From positions 741,376 through 805,375 of the forward strand of contig JROE01000004.1 in the NCBI GenBank assembly GCA_000783305.1: a stretch of 64,000 bases of DNA. The letters run 5' to 3'. Below, in pieces: positions 44,315 through 51,855 of the stretch. Below the pieces are notes generated by a model that saw only the letters and a list, made by a program, of their open reading frames with translations, had not been told where the DNA came from and ran no database searches. A program made the translations under genes and the position numbers. Origin of the DNA: Sphingobacteriaceae bacterium DW12. Lineage in GTDB: Bacteria > Bacteroidota > Bacteroidia > Sphingobacteriales > Sphingobacteriaceae. Within the stretch, counting starts at the first letter, position 1. Each line of letters opens with the position of its first letter.

Positions 44315-45289
44315 TTAGTCATTTTCGCAGATAAGTACATTAGATTGGCCTAGTCGCTGTGAGCCGCGCGAAGCGGGCACGGCGACATCGCCTGTTGGAA
44401 AGAAATCTATGTATTCGATTTGCTGTGGTATGTAAATTTCTACGGTAGTCTTAGCGTAGCTTGTAGGAAGGTATTTGATATAATATCCATCGGGATGACG
44501 GCTCCAAACCCCTCTGGGGAATTTTTGGTTTGTCGGTGCGGCGCCTGTAAGCATGGCAAGATTTTCAATGTCTTGATAGGAGGCATTGGCTTGATACATG
44601 AGACCTCTCATCTTATTTTCGATTTCGATGATGGTTTTGGCGGGTTCGGGGAGGTTGGTGGTGACAGACTGTATGGCTTCTTCGCTAAGGTAGTCAATCA
44701 CGGAACTTCCTAATGCGCTAAGGTCGTTTTGGCTGAGTAGAACAGCTGCGGTGGCTTGTAGTTGAGGAGATAGTTTGGAGAAATTAGTCTTGGCAATAAG
44801 CGCCCATAGTAAAAGTTGAACCTGGGATTGTTCTATTTCGGGATGGTTTTCCCAATTGGCAATAAGTGTTCTTGCCGTTTTCTCTTTTGGGCCAGCGAGA
44901 GGTGCAAATAGATAACCATCGCCTTTAGAGGGACCATAAGTGCCCGCTTGTAGACAGAAGCTCTTAAATGTACCAATGTAGAACCCTGGTTTTAACCGAA
45001 ACCCTGTAGTGGTGGAGTAGTCGGAGTGAAGGTCGCAGAGCGGGGTCTTGACGGAATCCTTTCCAAAGTCCAAAGGAAGGAGGTCGTCTTGATTACAATC
45101 ATCGAAATTGGTTGTGATGGGGTCTGTCTTCAACATTTTGAGTTGCGTGCTGTTGAGGGCCTTGCTGACACTCTTGTTGACCAGGTCCCCAAGTTTGCCA
45201 AATTGGGCATGGACGTGTAGGCTTGAGCATGCTAAGAGGAGCAATGCCATTCTAATGGTGTAGGTTCGTAAATAATTGCAGTAATCCAT
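44315..45289 (-). CDS. Secreted protein, unrecognised
   Basis: From the ATG at 45289 the 324-residue protein has a hydrophobic signal segment (MALLLLACSSLHVHAQ within it) and several cysteines. The C-terminal half contains ANASYQDIENLAMLTG and a short aromatic stretch (HPDGYYIKYLPTSY). No family is recognised. The upstream readings from 45337 (TTG) add a non-signal leader. It converges on tricorn-like 2 and has no operon partners; the gap upstream of it is shared with the divergent 158-residue envelope gene. Confidence 0.7.
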   Translation of the reverse strand: MDYCNYLRTYTIRMALLLLACSSLHVHAQFGKLGDLVNKSVSKALNSTQLKMLKTDPITTNFDDCNQDDLLPLDFGKDSVKTPLCDLHSDYSTTTGFRLKPGFYIGTFKSFCLQAGTYGPSKGDGYLFAPLAGPKEKTARTLIANWENHPEIEQSQVQLLLWALIAKTNFSKLSPQLQATAAVLLSQNDLSALGSSVIDYLSEEAIQSVTTNLPEPAKTIIEIENKMRGLMYQANASYQDIENLAMLTGAAPTNQKFPRGVWSRHPDGYYIKYLPTSYAKTTVEIYIPQQIEYIDFFPTGDVAVPASRGSQRLGQSNVLICEND

Positions 45290-45480
45290 TTGTCTTTTAA
45301 TAGTTTGTCTTTCAAATTTAGCTAAAAGATGAATCAACCCAATATGAATTTTTTGTTAAGGGGAGGAATTTGTTTAATCTGGACTTTGATAACAAAAAAA
45401 GCTAGTTGTTTTTTAATTTAGTTGGAATGTCAATAATGTCATTATATGTCGTAAATTAGTGTATATTAAAATCCCTTGAT

Positions 45481-45957
45481 ATGAAGAAGATATTTCTTTC
45501 GATAGTATCGGCTGTGGTTACAATCTCCTCTTTTGCGCAGGATATCCGTCCACAACAGCGGACGGGCAATTCTTGGATATGGGGACCTTCAATTGGATAT
45601 CAGTATCAAAGTGGCAATTTCTTAAAATTGTCTGGATGGGGGCTCTTTGCTCCTAATGACCATCAGTATATGAAGATTGATGCTGGCGCAAATCTAACAT
45701 GGATGATGAATCGTACAACTGTAATCCCTGAACTAGGGGTTACCTATTATCTTAGCGATAGCGGAATATGGCCTTTTCTAAAAGCTGAAGCTACTCCTTA
45801 TACGATTACGCCTAAGGTTGGAATCAGTTTGATGTCTCTGGTGGATATTGGAGTGGGGTATGGTTTTGATGTCAATCAAAAATCGGGTTTCAAGAAGATA
45901 GATGGATTGACGGGGTCTATTAGCGTCAATATTCCGCTTAACTTTTTTATCCGTTAG
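45481..45957 (+). CDS. Small secreted beta-barrel-like protein
   Basis: The 158-residue product has a signal peptide (MKKIFLSIVSAVVTISSFAQ) and eight-strand-like alternation (SIGYQYQSGNFL, ITPKVGISLMSLVDIGVGYGFD, ISVNIPLNFFIR) ending in FIR, consistent with a small outer-membrane barrel. No family is named. A longer leader is not needed, and the ATG at 45481 is clear. It is monocistronic, followed by a tRNA-Lys gene 150 bases on. Confidence 0.75.
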   Translation: MKKIFLSIVSAVVTISSFAQDIRPQQRTGNSWIWGPSIGYQYQSGNFLKLSGWGLFAPNDHQYMKIDAGANLTWMMNRTTVIPELGVTYYLSDSGIWPFLKAEATPYTITPKVGISLMSLVDIGVGYGFDVNQKSGFKKIDGLTGSISVNIPLNFFIR

Positions 45958-46049
45958 TGGATATGTGGGTTGCCAGCCGTGTTGATTTGGCGATGGAATT
46001 TTTCTATATTTTGTTGTGTATAATTTTACTGAAAAAAATGAAAAAAACG

Positions 46050-46080
46050 TTTGGTTTTGTCATGGACAACTGTAACTTTG
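46050..46080 (+). promoter_or_regulatory. Bacteroidota-type promoter of tRNA-Lys
   Basis: TTTG (46050-46053), 19 bases and TAACTTTG (46073-46080) lie 25 bases before the tRNA. Confidence 0.65.
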
Positions 46081-46105
46081 TTTTGCATTCGGTAAGGAAA
46101 AAAAT

Positions 46106-46178
46106 GACTTCGTAGCTCAGTTGGTAGAGCAACAGACTCTTAATCTGTGGGTCCTGAGTTCGAGCCTCAGCGGGGTCA
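46106..46178 (+). tRNA. tRNA-Lys (anticodon CTT)
   Basis: Acceptor GACTTCG/CGGGGTC (with G-U pairs), D loop with GGT, anticodon stem ACAGA/TCTGT with loop CTCTTAA, and T stem CTGAG/CTCAG with loop TTCGAGC? (TTCGAGC read as TTCGAGC around CCTGAG/CTCAGC) form a cloverleaf. The anticodon CTT reads AAG. No CCA is encoded. Confidence 0.92.
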
Positions 46179-46181
46179 CAA

Positions 46182-46220
46182 AGCAAAGCCTTCAAAGTAC
46201 TTGTCTTTGGGGGCTTTGTT
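46182..46220 (+). terminator. Hairpin after tRNA-Lys
   Basis: Arms 46182-46197 and 46205-46220 form a 16-bp stem with G-U pairs and a 7-base loop just after the tRNA; the following T tract is short, so it may be a processing or termination hairpin. Confidence 0.65.
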
Positions 46221-46288
46221 CGTAAATTGGGGAGCGAAAGTTATTGGATGCTACAAGTTACAAGCCGTGTATAAACCTAGTTTCAATA

Positions 46289-47335
46289 ATGAATACTTTT
46301 AGACAGTTAAGTCAACCTACGGGACGATCGATCCAGATGGAAGATGATGAGTATTTGTTTTTCGGAGGAACGGCCTATCTAGGCTTATTGAATCACGCTG
46401 CATATATTGAGTTGTACGTGGAGGGTATTCGGAAATTAGGTCTTAATAATGGAACCTCTAGGAACAACAATGTGCAGTTGGGGATATATGGCGAAGCGGA
46501 GTCTGTAGTGGCGTCGCGATTTGGATTTGAGGATGCAATTTTGTTATCTAGCGGCTATCTGGCTGGTCAGCTTACGGTGAAAGGATTGGTTGAAAAGGGA
46601 GAAATTTTGTATGCCCCTCACAGTCATCCTGCACTATGGTTGGGGGGCAATCCAAGAAGAGGAGGTACTTTTGAAGATTGGATAGCGGATACTGTTCGTT
46701 ATATCAATGGTTCTTCCGAAACTTCGTTTGTGCTAATCAGCAATGCGATGGACAATATAACGCCGATGACGTACGATTTCGGATTACTCCGAGATATTGA
46801 TGTTTGTAAAAAAATAACCTTGCTGATGGATGATTCGCATGGGATAGGTGTGGTGAATTTTAATAGACCATCGGTAGATATTACTCAGTTGCCGGAGCAT
46901 ATCGAAGTGCTGGTCGTGGCTTCACTTGCGAAGGGGATGGGGACAGATGCTGGGGTCATATTTGGAAAGAAAGCGACAATCTCAGAACTTAGGCGGTCTA
47001 CTTTTTTTACAGGTGCATCTCCTGGCGCACCCGCTGCGATATATGCGCTATTGCACGGAGAACAAATATATGGGGATCAATTCGAAAAGCTTCAGCGTAA
47101 TATTTCACAATTCGCAAATTTGGCGGGAAGTCAACTGAACCATGCAGCTCAGTTTGCTGTATTTACTTCTAGGGATGTTGAATTGTACGACTATTTGGTT
47201 AGGAACAAGATATTGATATCAAGTTTCCCCTATCCATTGGAGGATGATCCCTTGCTGAACCGCATTGTAATCAGTGGCCAGCATCGGCAAGGGGATTTGG
47301 AACGATTGGCCGGCTTGGTCAATGTGTTTTACTGA
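46289..47335 (+). CDS. PLP-dependent alpha-oxoamine-synthase-like enzyme
   Basis: The 348-residue protein resembles the BioF/KBL/serine palmitoyltransferase family of fold-type I PLP enzymes, which condense an amino acid with an acyl-CoA. Lys215 in VASLAKGMGTDAG is the Schiff-base lysine; LLMDDSHGIGVVN carries the pyridoxal-nitrogen aspartate and the histidine. It is short (typical members are near 390 residues) and its N terminus is trimmed. The product is unknown; it might be a biotin, lipid or signalling enzyme. The ATG at 46289 is chosen over a TTG. No biotin or sphingolipid genes are near. Confidence 0.82.
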   Translation: MNTFRQLSQPTGRSIQMEDDEYLFFGGTAYLGLLNHAAYIELYVEGIRKLGLNNGTSRNNNVQLGIYGEAESVVASRFGFEDAILLSSGYLAGQLTVKGLVEKGEILYAPHSHPALWLGGNPRRGGTFEDWIADTVRYINGSSETSFVLISNAMDNITPMTYDFGLLRDIDVCKKITLLMDDSHGIGVVNFNRPSVDITQLPEHIEVLVVASLAKGMGTDAGVIFGKKATISELRRSTFFTGASPGAPAAIYALLHGEQIYGDQFEKLQRNISQFANLAGSQLNHAAQFAVFTSRDVELYDYLVRNKILISSFPYPLEDDPLLNRIVISGQHRQGDLERLAGLVNVFY

Positions 47336-47446
47336 GAGGGGGAGTGCGGATTATGTGCTATTTGTTTTTGGATAGTACAATGTTGGAGAGTCGAATACTG
47401 AACGTTTAAACATAGATGATGCTAATAAAGTTGCTTGTAAAAAATC

Positions 47447-47462
47447 CGTTTCACGTGGAATG
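47447..47462. promoter_or_regulatory. parS-like ParB-binding site (candidate)
   Basis: The sequence CGTTTCACGTGGAATG matches the reverse-orientation parS consensus TGTTTCACGTGGAACA at 13 of 16 positions, including the whole central GTTTCACGTGGAA. It lies 255 bases upstream of the HU gene. parS sites bind ParB and load SMC near the replication origin; no parA/parB genes are in the window. Chance occurrence of the core cannot be ruled out. Confidence 0.55.
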
Positions 47463-47481
47463 AATGTTTTTAAAATAACTC

Positions 47482-47513
47482 TTTGATATTCAGTATAAAA
47501 AACTGTATTTTTG
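47482..47513 (+). promoter_or_regulatory. Bacteroidota-type promoter upstream of HU
   Basis: TTTG (47482-47485), 20 bases and TATTTTTG (47506-47513) fit the consensus. A leader of about 185 bases to the HU ATG would result. Confidence 0.55.
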
Positions 47514-47633
47514 TGGCTTATTTGCTTAGGTGAATTTTTGTGATTTTGAGTAGTCAGGGAAAATGTCTTGCGTATTTGCAGTCATTTTCATTAAAAAACG
47601 CATAAATAATTTCCAAAGCTCATTTTAAAGCAA

Positions 47634-47641
47634 TACCTTTG
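47634..47641 (+). promoter_or_regulatory. Second -7 element upstream of HU
   Basis: TACCTTTG matches TAnnTTTG 60 bases before the HU ATG. The -33 position is poorly matched. Confidence 0.45.
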
Positions 47642-47701
47642 CGTCCCCAAAGTGCTGTGTGCCTAAGGGTTGAAATACAAAATAATACAGTAATAATAGA
47701 T

Positions 47702-47986
47702 ATGACTAAAGCAGAAATTATCGCGGAAATCTCTAACAAAACGGGTTTAGAGAAGGTAGATGTACAAGAGACAGTTGAAGCATTCTTCAAGGTGGTTAAA
47801 AACGCTATGATCGGCGGAGAAAATGTTTATGTAAGAGGTTTCGGAAGTTTTGTAGTGAAAAAAAGAGCTGAAAAAACTGCAAGAAACATTTCAAAAAACA
47901 CAGCAATCATTATTCCTGAACACTTTGTTCCAAGCTTCAAACCAGCAAAGGTTTTTGTAGAGAAAGTTAAAAACGGGAATAAATAA
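47702..47986 (+). CDS. HU family DNA-binding protein
   Basis: The 94-residue nucleoid protein starts MTKAEIIAEISNKTGLEKVDV and keeps the beta-arm core VRGFGSFVVKKRAEKTARNI, then a FVPSFKPAKVFVEKVK C terminus. It binds and bends DNA without strong sequence preference. The ATG at 47702 is chosen; an upstream TTG would add 21 unconserved residues. It is followed by a TPR gene after 22 bases. Multiple promoter signals and a parS-like site lie upstream, consistent with a highly expressed gene. Confidence 0.95.
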   Translation: MTKAEIIAEISNKTGLEKVDVQETVEAFFKVVKNAMIGGENVYVRGFGSFVVKKRAEKTARNISKNTAIIIPEHFVPSFKPAKVFVEKVKNGNK

Positions 47987-48008
47987 TATTATTTAAAAAC
48001 GATTCATC

Positions 48009-48845
48009 ATGAAAAACACCAAACAGATTGTCGTCGTAGCCCTCGTTGTTCTTCTTGTAGGAGCATTGTTGGCACAGCCAATCAGTGGTTTGGTAGATGG
48101 AAAAGAAGAAGCATCGCGTACGGCAAGTACCGGGGCTTCTTCTGTTATTAGTCTTGATGAAATTTCCCAATCTGCTAAACAAGGATTGGATGCCAATATC
48201 ATCCAGGAGATTGCTGATTTGGAAGCAAAAATCGAAAAAGCATCGGATGATGAAAAGGTTGATCTCTATCAACAATTGGCACAAAAGTGGGATGACGTTG
48301 CAAAGCCTGCTCCTCAAGCATTGGTTTATGAGGAAATGGCTAAGATTTCTCCAAAATTTGAATACTGGTTGAAAGCGGGACAAGCTTACCGTGCTGCCTA
48401 TACGAACCTTCAAGATACGACCTTGGCGATGGAGCTAAATAAAAGTGCAATCCATGCATTTGAAGAAGCGACTAAGCTGGATGGTGCTAACCTTGATGCT
48501 AAAACTGGTTTGGGGGCTGCAATGGTAACAGGTACGAATAATCCAATGTCCGGTATTGCAATTTTAAGAGAGGTTATAGCAAAAGAGCCTAAAAATTTAG
48601 AAGCTAACAAAACGTTGGGATTGTTTTCATTGCAATCTCGTCAATTTGACAAAGCAGTAGAACGTTTCAAGACGGTAATCGAATTGAAACCGGATGCGGA
48701 GTCATATTTTTATCTAGCCACCGGCTATGAAAACATTGGGATGAAGAGTGATGCCATCGCTGCTTTTCAAAAAAGCAAAGAACTGGCTTCTGATCCTTCT
48801 CTCTCTCAGTTCATCGATAAACGTATCGAAGAATTAAGTAAGTAA
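48009..48845 (+). CDS. Membrane-anchored tetratricopeptide-repeat protein
   Basis: The 278-residue protein has an N-terminal membrane anchor or uncleaved signal (residues 7-24), a coiled segment, and about four TPR units (ALVYEEMAKISPKFEYWLKAG, AIHAFEEATKLDGANLDAKTG, NKTLGLFSLQSRQFDKAVERF, ESYFYLATGYENIGMKSDAIA). TPRs bind protein partners; the role is unknown. It sits between HU and the 29-residue basic protein and probably shares their transcript. Confidence 0.85.
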   Translation: MKNTKQIVVVALVVLLVGALLAQPISGLVDGKEEASRTASTGASSVISLDEISQSAKQGLDANIIQEIADLEAKIEKASDDEKVDLYQQLAQKWDDVAKPAPQALVYEEMAKISPKFEYWLKAGQAYRAAYTNLQDTTLAMELNKSAIHAFEEATKLDGANLDAKTGLGAAMVTGTNNPMSGIAILREVIAKEPKNLEANKTLGLFSLQSRQFDKAVERFKTVIELKPDAESYFYLATGYENIGMKSDAIAAFQKSKELASDPSLSQFIDKRIEELSK

Positions 48846-48881
48846 CATATTATTTTATAATCATTTAAAAACATTAGAGCT

Positions 48882-48971
48882 ATGCCAAGCGGAAAAAAAA
48901 GAAAAAGACACAAAATGGCTACACACAAGCGTAAAAAACGTTTAAGAAAAAATAGACACAAGAAAAAATAG
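48882..48971 (+). CDS. 29-residue very basic protein, bL38-like
   Basis: A short frame from the ATG at 48882 gives 29 residues, of which two thirds are Lys, Arg or His (MPSGKKRKRHKMATHKRKK at the start, then a basic tail). I recall a Bacteroidota-specific 50S ribosomal protein, bL38, with a very similar sequence; identity should be confirmed. It follows the TPR gene by 36 bases and is followed by a terminator. It would bind rRNA. Confidence 0.75.
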   Translation: MPSGKKRKRHKMATHKRKKRLRKNRHKKK

Positions 48972-49028
48972 GCTTGTGTGAGTTATGGATGTTTGTGGTC
49001 CTGAGGTCAATAAACAGAAGTAACGGAG

Positions 49029-49074
49029 TACAATCTGTGAATCTGCGGTTGTGGAAACATGGATTGTATTTTTT
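49029..49074 (+). terminator. Terminator after the basic microprotein
   Basis: Arms 49029-49039 and 49058-49068 pair over 11 positions with two G-U pairs, and a six-base T tract follows. It separates the HU-TPR-microprotein unit from RNase G. Confidence 0.75.
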
Positions 49075-49148
49075 CATTAAACGGGATTTATGTTTCATTG
49101 ATACTGCCTTGACGATTGTGTCGGGTCGGTATCTTAAATATGTAGCTG

Positions 49149-50702
49149 TTGGTAAAGGAATTAATTATCGATTCTACCCCAGATAAAGGGGTAACTATTG
49201 CTTTACTACAGGACAAACAGCTTGTTGAATTAAACAAGGAACAGGCAAACAACAATTTTGCTGTTGGAGATATTTATCTGGGAAGGATAAAGAAAATCAT
49301 GCCTGGACTTAATGCTGCTTTCGTAGATGTAGGTTACGAAAAGGATGCATTCTTGCATTATTTGGACCTTGGTCCTCAAGTGCAATCTTTGCTCAAGCTT
49401 ACCCGTATAGTAAAGAATGGCAGCTATCAAGAGAAGTTGCTCAATAGTTTAAAGTTAGAAAAGGACATCGATAAGGCAGGCAAAATTTCGGATATCTTGA
49501 GCCGAAACGTACTATTGCCTGTTCAGATAGCCAAAGAGCCTATCTCTACAAAAGGTCCACGATTGAGTTCGGATTTGTCGATCGCTGGAAGGTTTGTGGT
49601 ATTGGTCCCTTTCTCAAGTACAGTTTCTATTTCGAAGCGAATCAAAGGAAGTGCTGAAAGGACACGTCTTAAAAAAATAGTCGAAGGAATAAAGCCGGCT
49701 AATTTTGGCGTAATCATCCGAACAGTATCCGAAGGAAAAGGTGTTGATGAATTGCAGAAAGATTTATTAGACCTGATTTCGAAATGGGAATTATTTACCA
49801 AACGCCTTAAATCTGCTGAACCTCCCCAGAAGGTATTGGGCGAGATGGATAGAGCCTCTACCATCTTACGCGATATCTTGACGGACGAGTTTACGCATAT
49901 ATATGTTAATGACCCTGTTATCTACGAGGAAACAAAATCGTATGTGCAGGAGATATCGCCTGATTTGGAGAAGATAGTAAAGCTTTATAAACATAAGGAA
50001 CCTATCTTTGAACATTTCGGTGTAGAGAAACAAATTAAGGCCTCTTTTGGTAAGACGGTCAATCTGCAAGGGGGTGCCTACTTGGTAATAGAGCACACAG
50101 AGGCCCTGCACGTTGTTGATGTCAATAGCGGAAACCGGACTGCGAATAAAGAAAATCAAGAAGATAACGCGTTGTTGGTCAATAAAGAAGCTGCACGCGA
50201 AATAGCAAGACAACTGCGTCTGCGGGATATGGGAGGGATAGTGGTAATCGACTTTATCGATATGCATAAACCAACCAATCGGAAGGAACTGTTTACCTAC
50301 CTTAGGGAATGTATGCTGGCCGATCGCGCAAGACACACTATATTGCCGCCTAGCAAATTTGGCTTGGTGCAAATCACACGGCAACGTGTGCGCCCAGAAA
50401 TGAGCGTAGTGACAAATGAAAAATGTCCGACCTGCGATGGGACGGGCGAAATCCGATCAAGCATCGTCTTAATGGACGATATTGAAAGTAACTTGAGTTT
50501 TATCCTTCAGGAGCAAAACGATAAGGGAATAACACTATGTGTGCACCCTTATATAGAGGCCTACATCAAATCTGGTTTTGTGTCGAAGAGATGGAAGTGG
50601 TTAATGAAGTACGGACGATGGATAAAAGTTAAATCCATAGCTTCTTACAGCTTAACCGAGTTTCATTTCTTCAATGCTAAGGATGAAGAAATTAAGTTAT
50701 AA
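49149..50702 (+). CDS. rng: Ribonuclease G/E family
   Basis: The 517-residue endoribonuclease has the S1 domain at the N terminus (VGDIYLGRIKKIMPGLNAAFVDVG, residues about 37-60), the DNase I-like core with catalytic aspartates in VVDVNSGNRT and VVIDFIDMHKPTNRKE, and the Zn-link CPTCDGTGEIRSS. It matures rRNA and decays mRNA. The start is TTG at 49149: an in-frame TAG lies at 49143-49145, and no ATG/GTG aligns with the conserved KELIIDSTP opening. An ATG-TAG minimal frame sits just before it. A strong terminator follows the stop. Confidence 0.95.
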   Translation: MVKELIIDSTPDKGVTIALLQDKQLVELNKEQANNNFAVGDIYLGRIKKIMPGLNAAFVDVGYEKDAFLHYLDLGPQVQSLLKLTRIVKNGSYQEKLLNSLKLEKDIDKAGKISDILSRNVLLPVQIAKEPISTKGPRLSSDLSIAGRFVVLVPFSSTVSISKRIKGSAERTRLKKIVEGIKPANFGVIIRTVSEGKGVDELQKDLLDLISKWELFTKRLKSAEPPQKVLGEMDRASTILRDILTDEFTHIYVNDPVIYEETKSYVQEISPDLEKIVKLYKHKEPIFEHFGVEKQIKASFGKTVNLQGGAYLVIEHTEALHVVDVNSGNRTANKENQEDNALLVNKEAAREIARQLRLRDMGGIVVIDFIDMHKPTNRKELFTYLRECMLADRARHTILPPSKFGLVQITRQRVRPEMSVVTNEKCPTCDGTGEIRSSIVLMDDIESNLSFILQEQNDKGITLCVHPYIEAYIKSGFVSKRWKWLMKYGRWIKVKSIASYSLTEFHFFNAKDEEIKL

Positions 50703-50719
50703 TAAAAAAAAAGACATTG

Positions 50720-50750
50720 AAAGGGTTGGTAGTAATACCGGCCCTTTTTT
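50720..50750 (+). terminator. Rho-independent terminator of rng
   Basis: A 12-bp stem (50720-50731 with 50736-50747, two G-U pairs) closes a GTAA loop and runs into T's. Confidence 0.92.
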
Positions 50751-50950
50751 ATGATAGATGATTGGTTCATGAAACGGGTATAAAGATTGGAATGGAAAAG
50801 ACAAACGGTAGGAAGGAACCCATCTTATGCCGTATGGGCAGTATCTGAAGTTAAAGATGGCTTTGAAGGTAGTGGTTTGCCCAGGTGGTTGATCGTTATT
50901 GTGGGCTGCATGTTGGCATTGAGAGATATGTTTCAACATCTTGGTATCGG

Positions 50951-51805
50951 CTAGGTGGAGGAGATCCAGTGAATGTGTATGCCGTCCTTTTCCATCTTTC
51001 TGAAATAGGTCATTTGTCGTTTGGCGTAGCGGTGTATCTCTGTCTCGAGCTTGTCTATAAAATAGGCTTCATTTATCTCTCCAAGGAGGTACAGAGAGGT
51101 ATATTTATATTCTAATCCATAATACTGCAAATCTTCGTGTCGTAATCCTTGCGCGAGTAAATGGGTAACTTCTTGTATAAGTCCTTGCTTCAAACGATCG
51201 TGTAGACGGATGCTGATTTGCTTTCGTCTTGCTTCTGCGGGAGGATTCAATCCAAATACAATCGATTGTGGCGGGGATTGTTGAAGGGAATGGTTGGGGT
51301 GAATTTTTAAAAATTCGAGAATCTCAATCGCACGAACGATTCTTTTGTTAGTAGAGGTGTCAATGCGGAAATCCGAGGGAATGGTGTAATGGGACAGCGT
51401 ATGTATTAGGTCTTCTTTGGGGCACTTAATAAACCGATCTTTGAAACCTTCGATAATGGGGGTTAGAGCATATTTGTTGTGCTGGATAATGCTTTGTAGG
51501 TATAAACCCGTGCCGCCACATAGAATAGTGTATTTATTGCGCGCTAATATTTGTTGATGGGCTTGTTGGAAGTCTTGTATGAATTGGCCGAGGTGATATT
51601 TATCTCCTGGTTCACAAATGTCAATAAGATGATAGGGTACATCTTGATATTCTAAAAGGTCTTTTCCTGTGCCGATGTCCATTCGACGATACACTTGTCT
51701 GGAATCTGCACTTATAATTTCGGCGCCAATATGCCTGGCAACTTGGACGGCGAGGGCTGTCTTGCCGGAAGCGGTGGGTCCGAGTATGGTGATAATTTTC
51801 TTCAT
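50951..51805 (-). CDS. miaA: tRNA dimethylallyltransferase
   Basis: The 284-residue enzyme adds an isopentenyl group to A37 of tRNAs reading U-starting codons. The P-loop GPTASGKT is at residues 8-15; ADSRQVYRRMDIGTGK, VPYHLIDI and CGGTGLYLQSI follow in order. It is short at the C terminus compared with enterobacterial MiaA. The ATG at 51805 is chosen over a GTG 18 codons upstream. It lies downstream of the Gfo/Idh/MocA gene, whose stop (51856) is 50 bases upstream of this start. Confidence 0.96.
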   Translation of the reverse strand: MKKIITILGPTASGKTALAVQVARHIGAEIISADSRQVYRRMDIGTGKDLLEYQDVPYHLIDICEPGDKYHLGQFIQDFQQAHQQILARNKYTILCGGTGLYLQSIIQHNKYALTPIIEGFKDRFIKCPKEDLIHTLSHYTIPSDFRIDTSTNKRIVRAIEILEFLKIHPNHSLQQSPPQSIVFGLNPPAEARRKQISIRLHDRLKQGLIQEVTHLLAQGLRHEDLQYYGLEYKYTSLYLLGEINEAYFIDKLETEIHRYAKRQMTYFRKMEKDGIHIHWISST

Positions 51806-51855
51806 TGGAACATGGTGTTGCTCCAATGAAGAAAGTAGTTTATCTAGTGAAGTTA

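Larger units (their letters stand above)
47336..47701. other. Intergenic region upstream of HU with parS-like site and promoters
   Basis: This 366-base gap contains no gene. It carries the parS-like palindrome (47447-47462), a full Bacteroidota promoter (47482-47513) and a -7 element (47634-47641). The density of regulatory sequence is higher than elsewhere in the window. Confidence 0.7.

Noticed and set aside
46004..46195. 63-residue minus-strand frame across tRNA-Lys
   Set aside because: It is the antisense of a structured tRNA gene and has no other support.
48974..49186. 70-residue plus-strand frame before rng
   Set aside because: It overlaps the start of the conserved RNase G frame in another frame and spans a terminator hairpin; no family resemblance.
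50885..51115. 76-residue plus-strand frame at the end of miaA
   Set aside because: It is antisense to conserved MiaA coding sequence.
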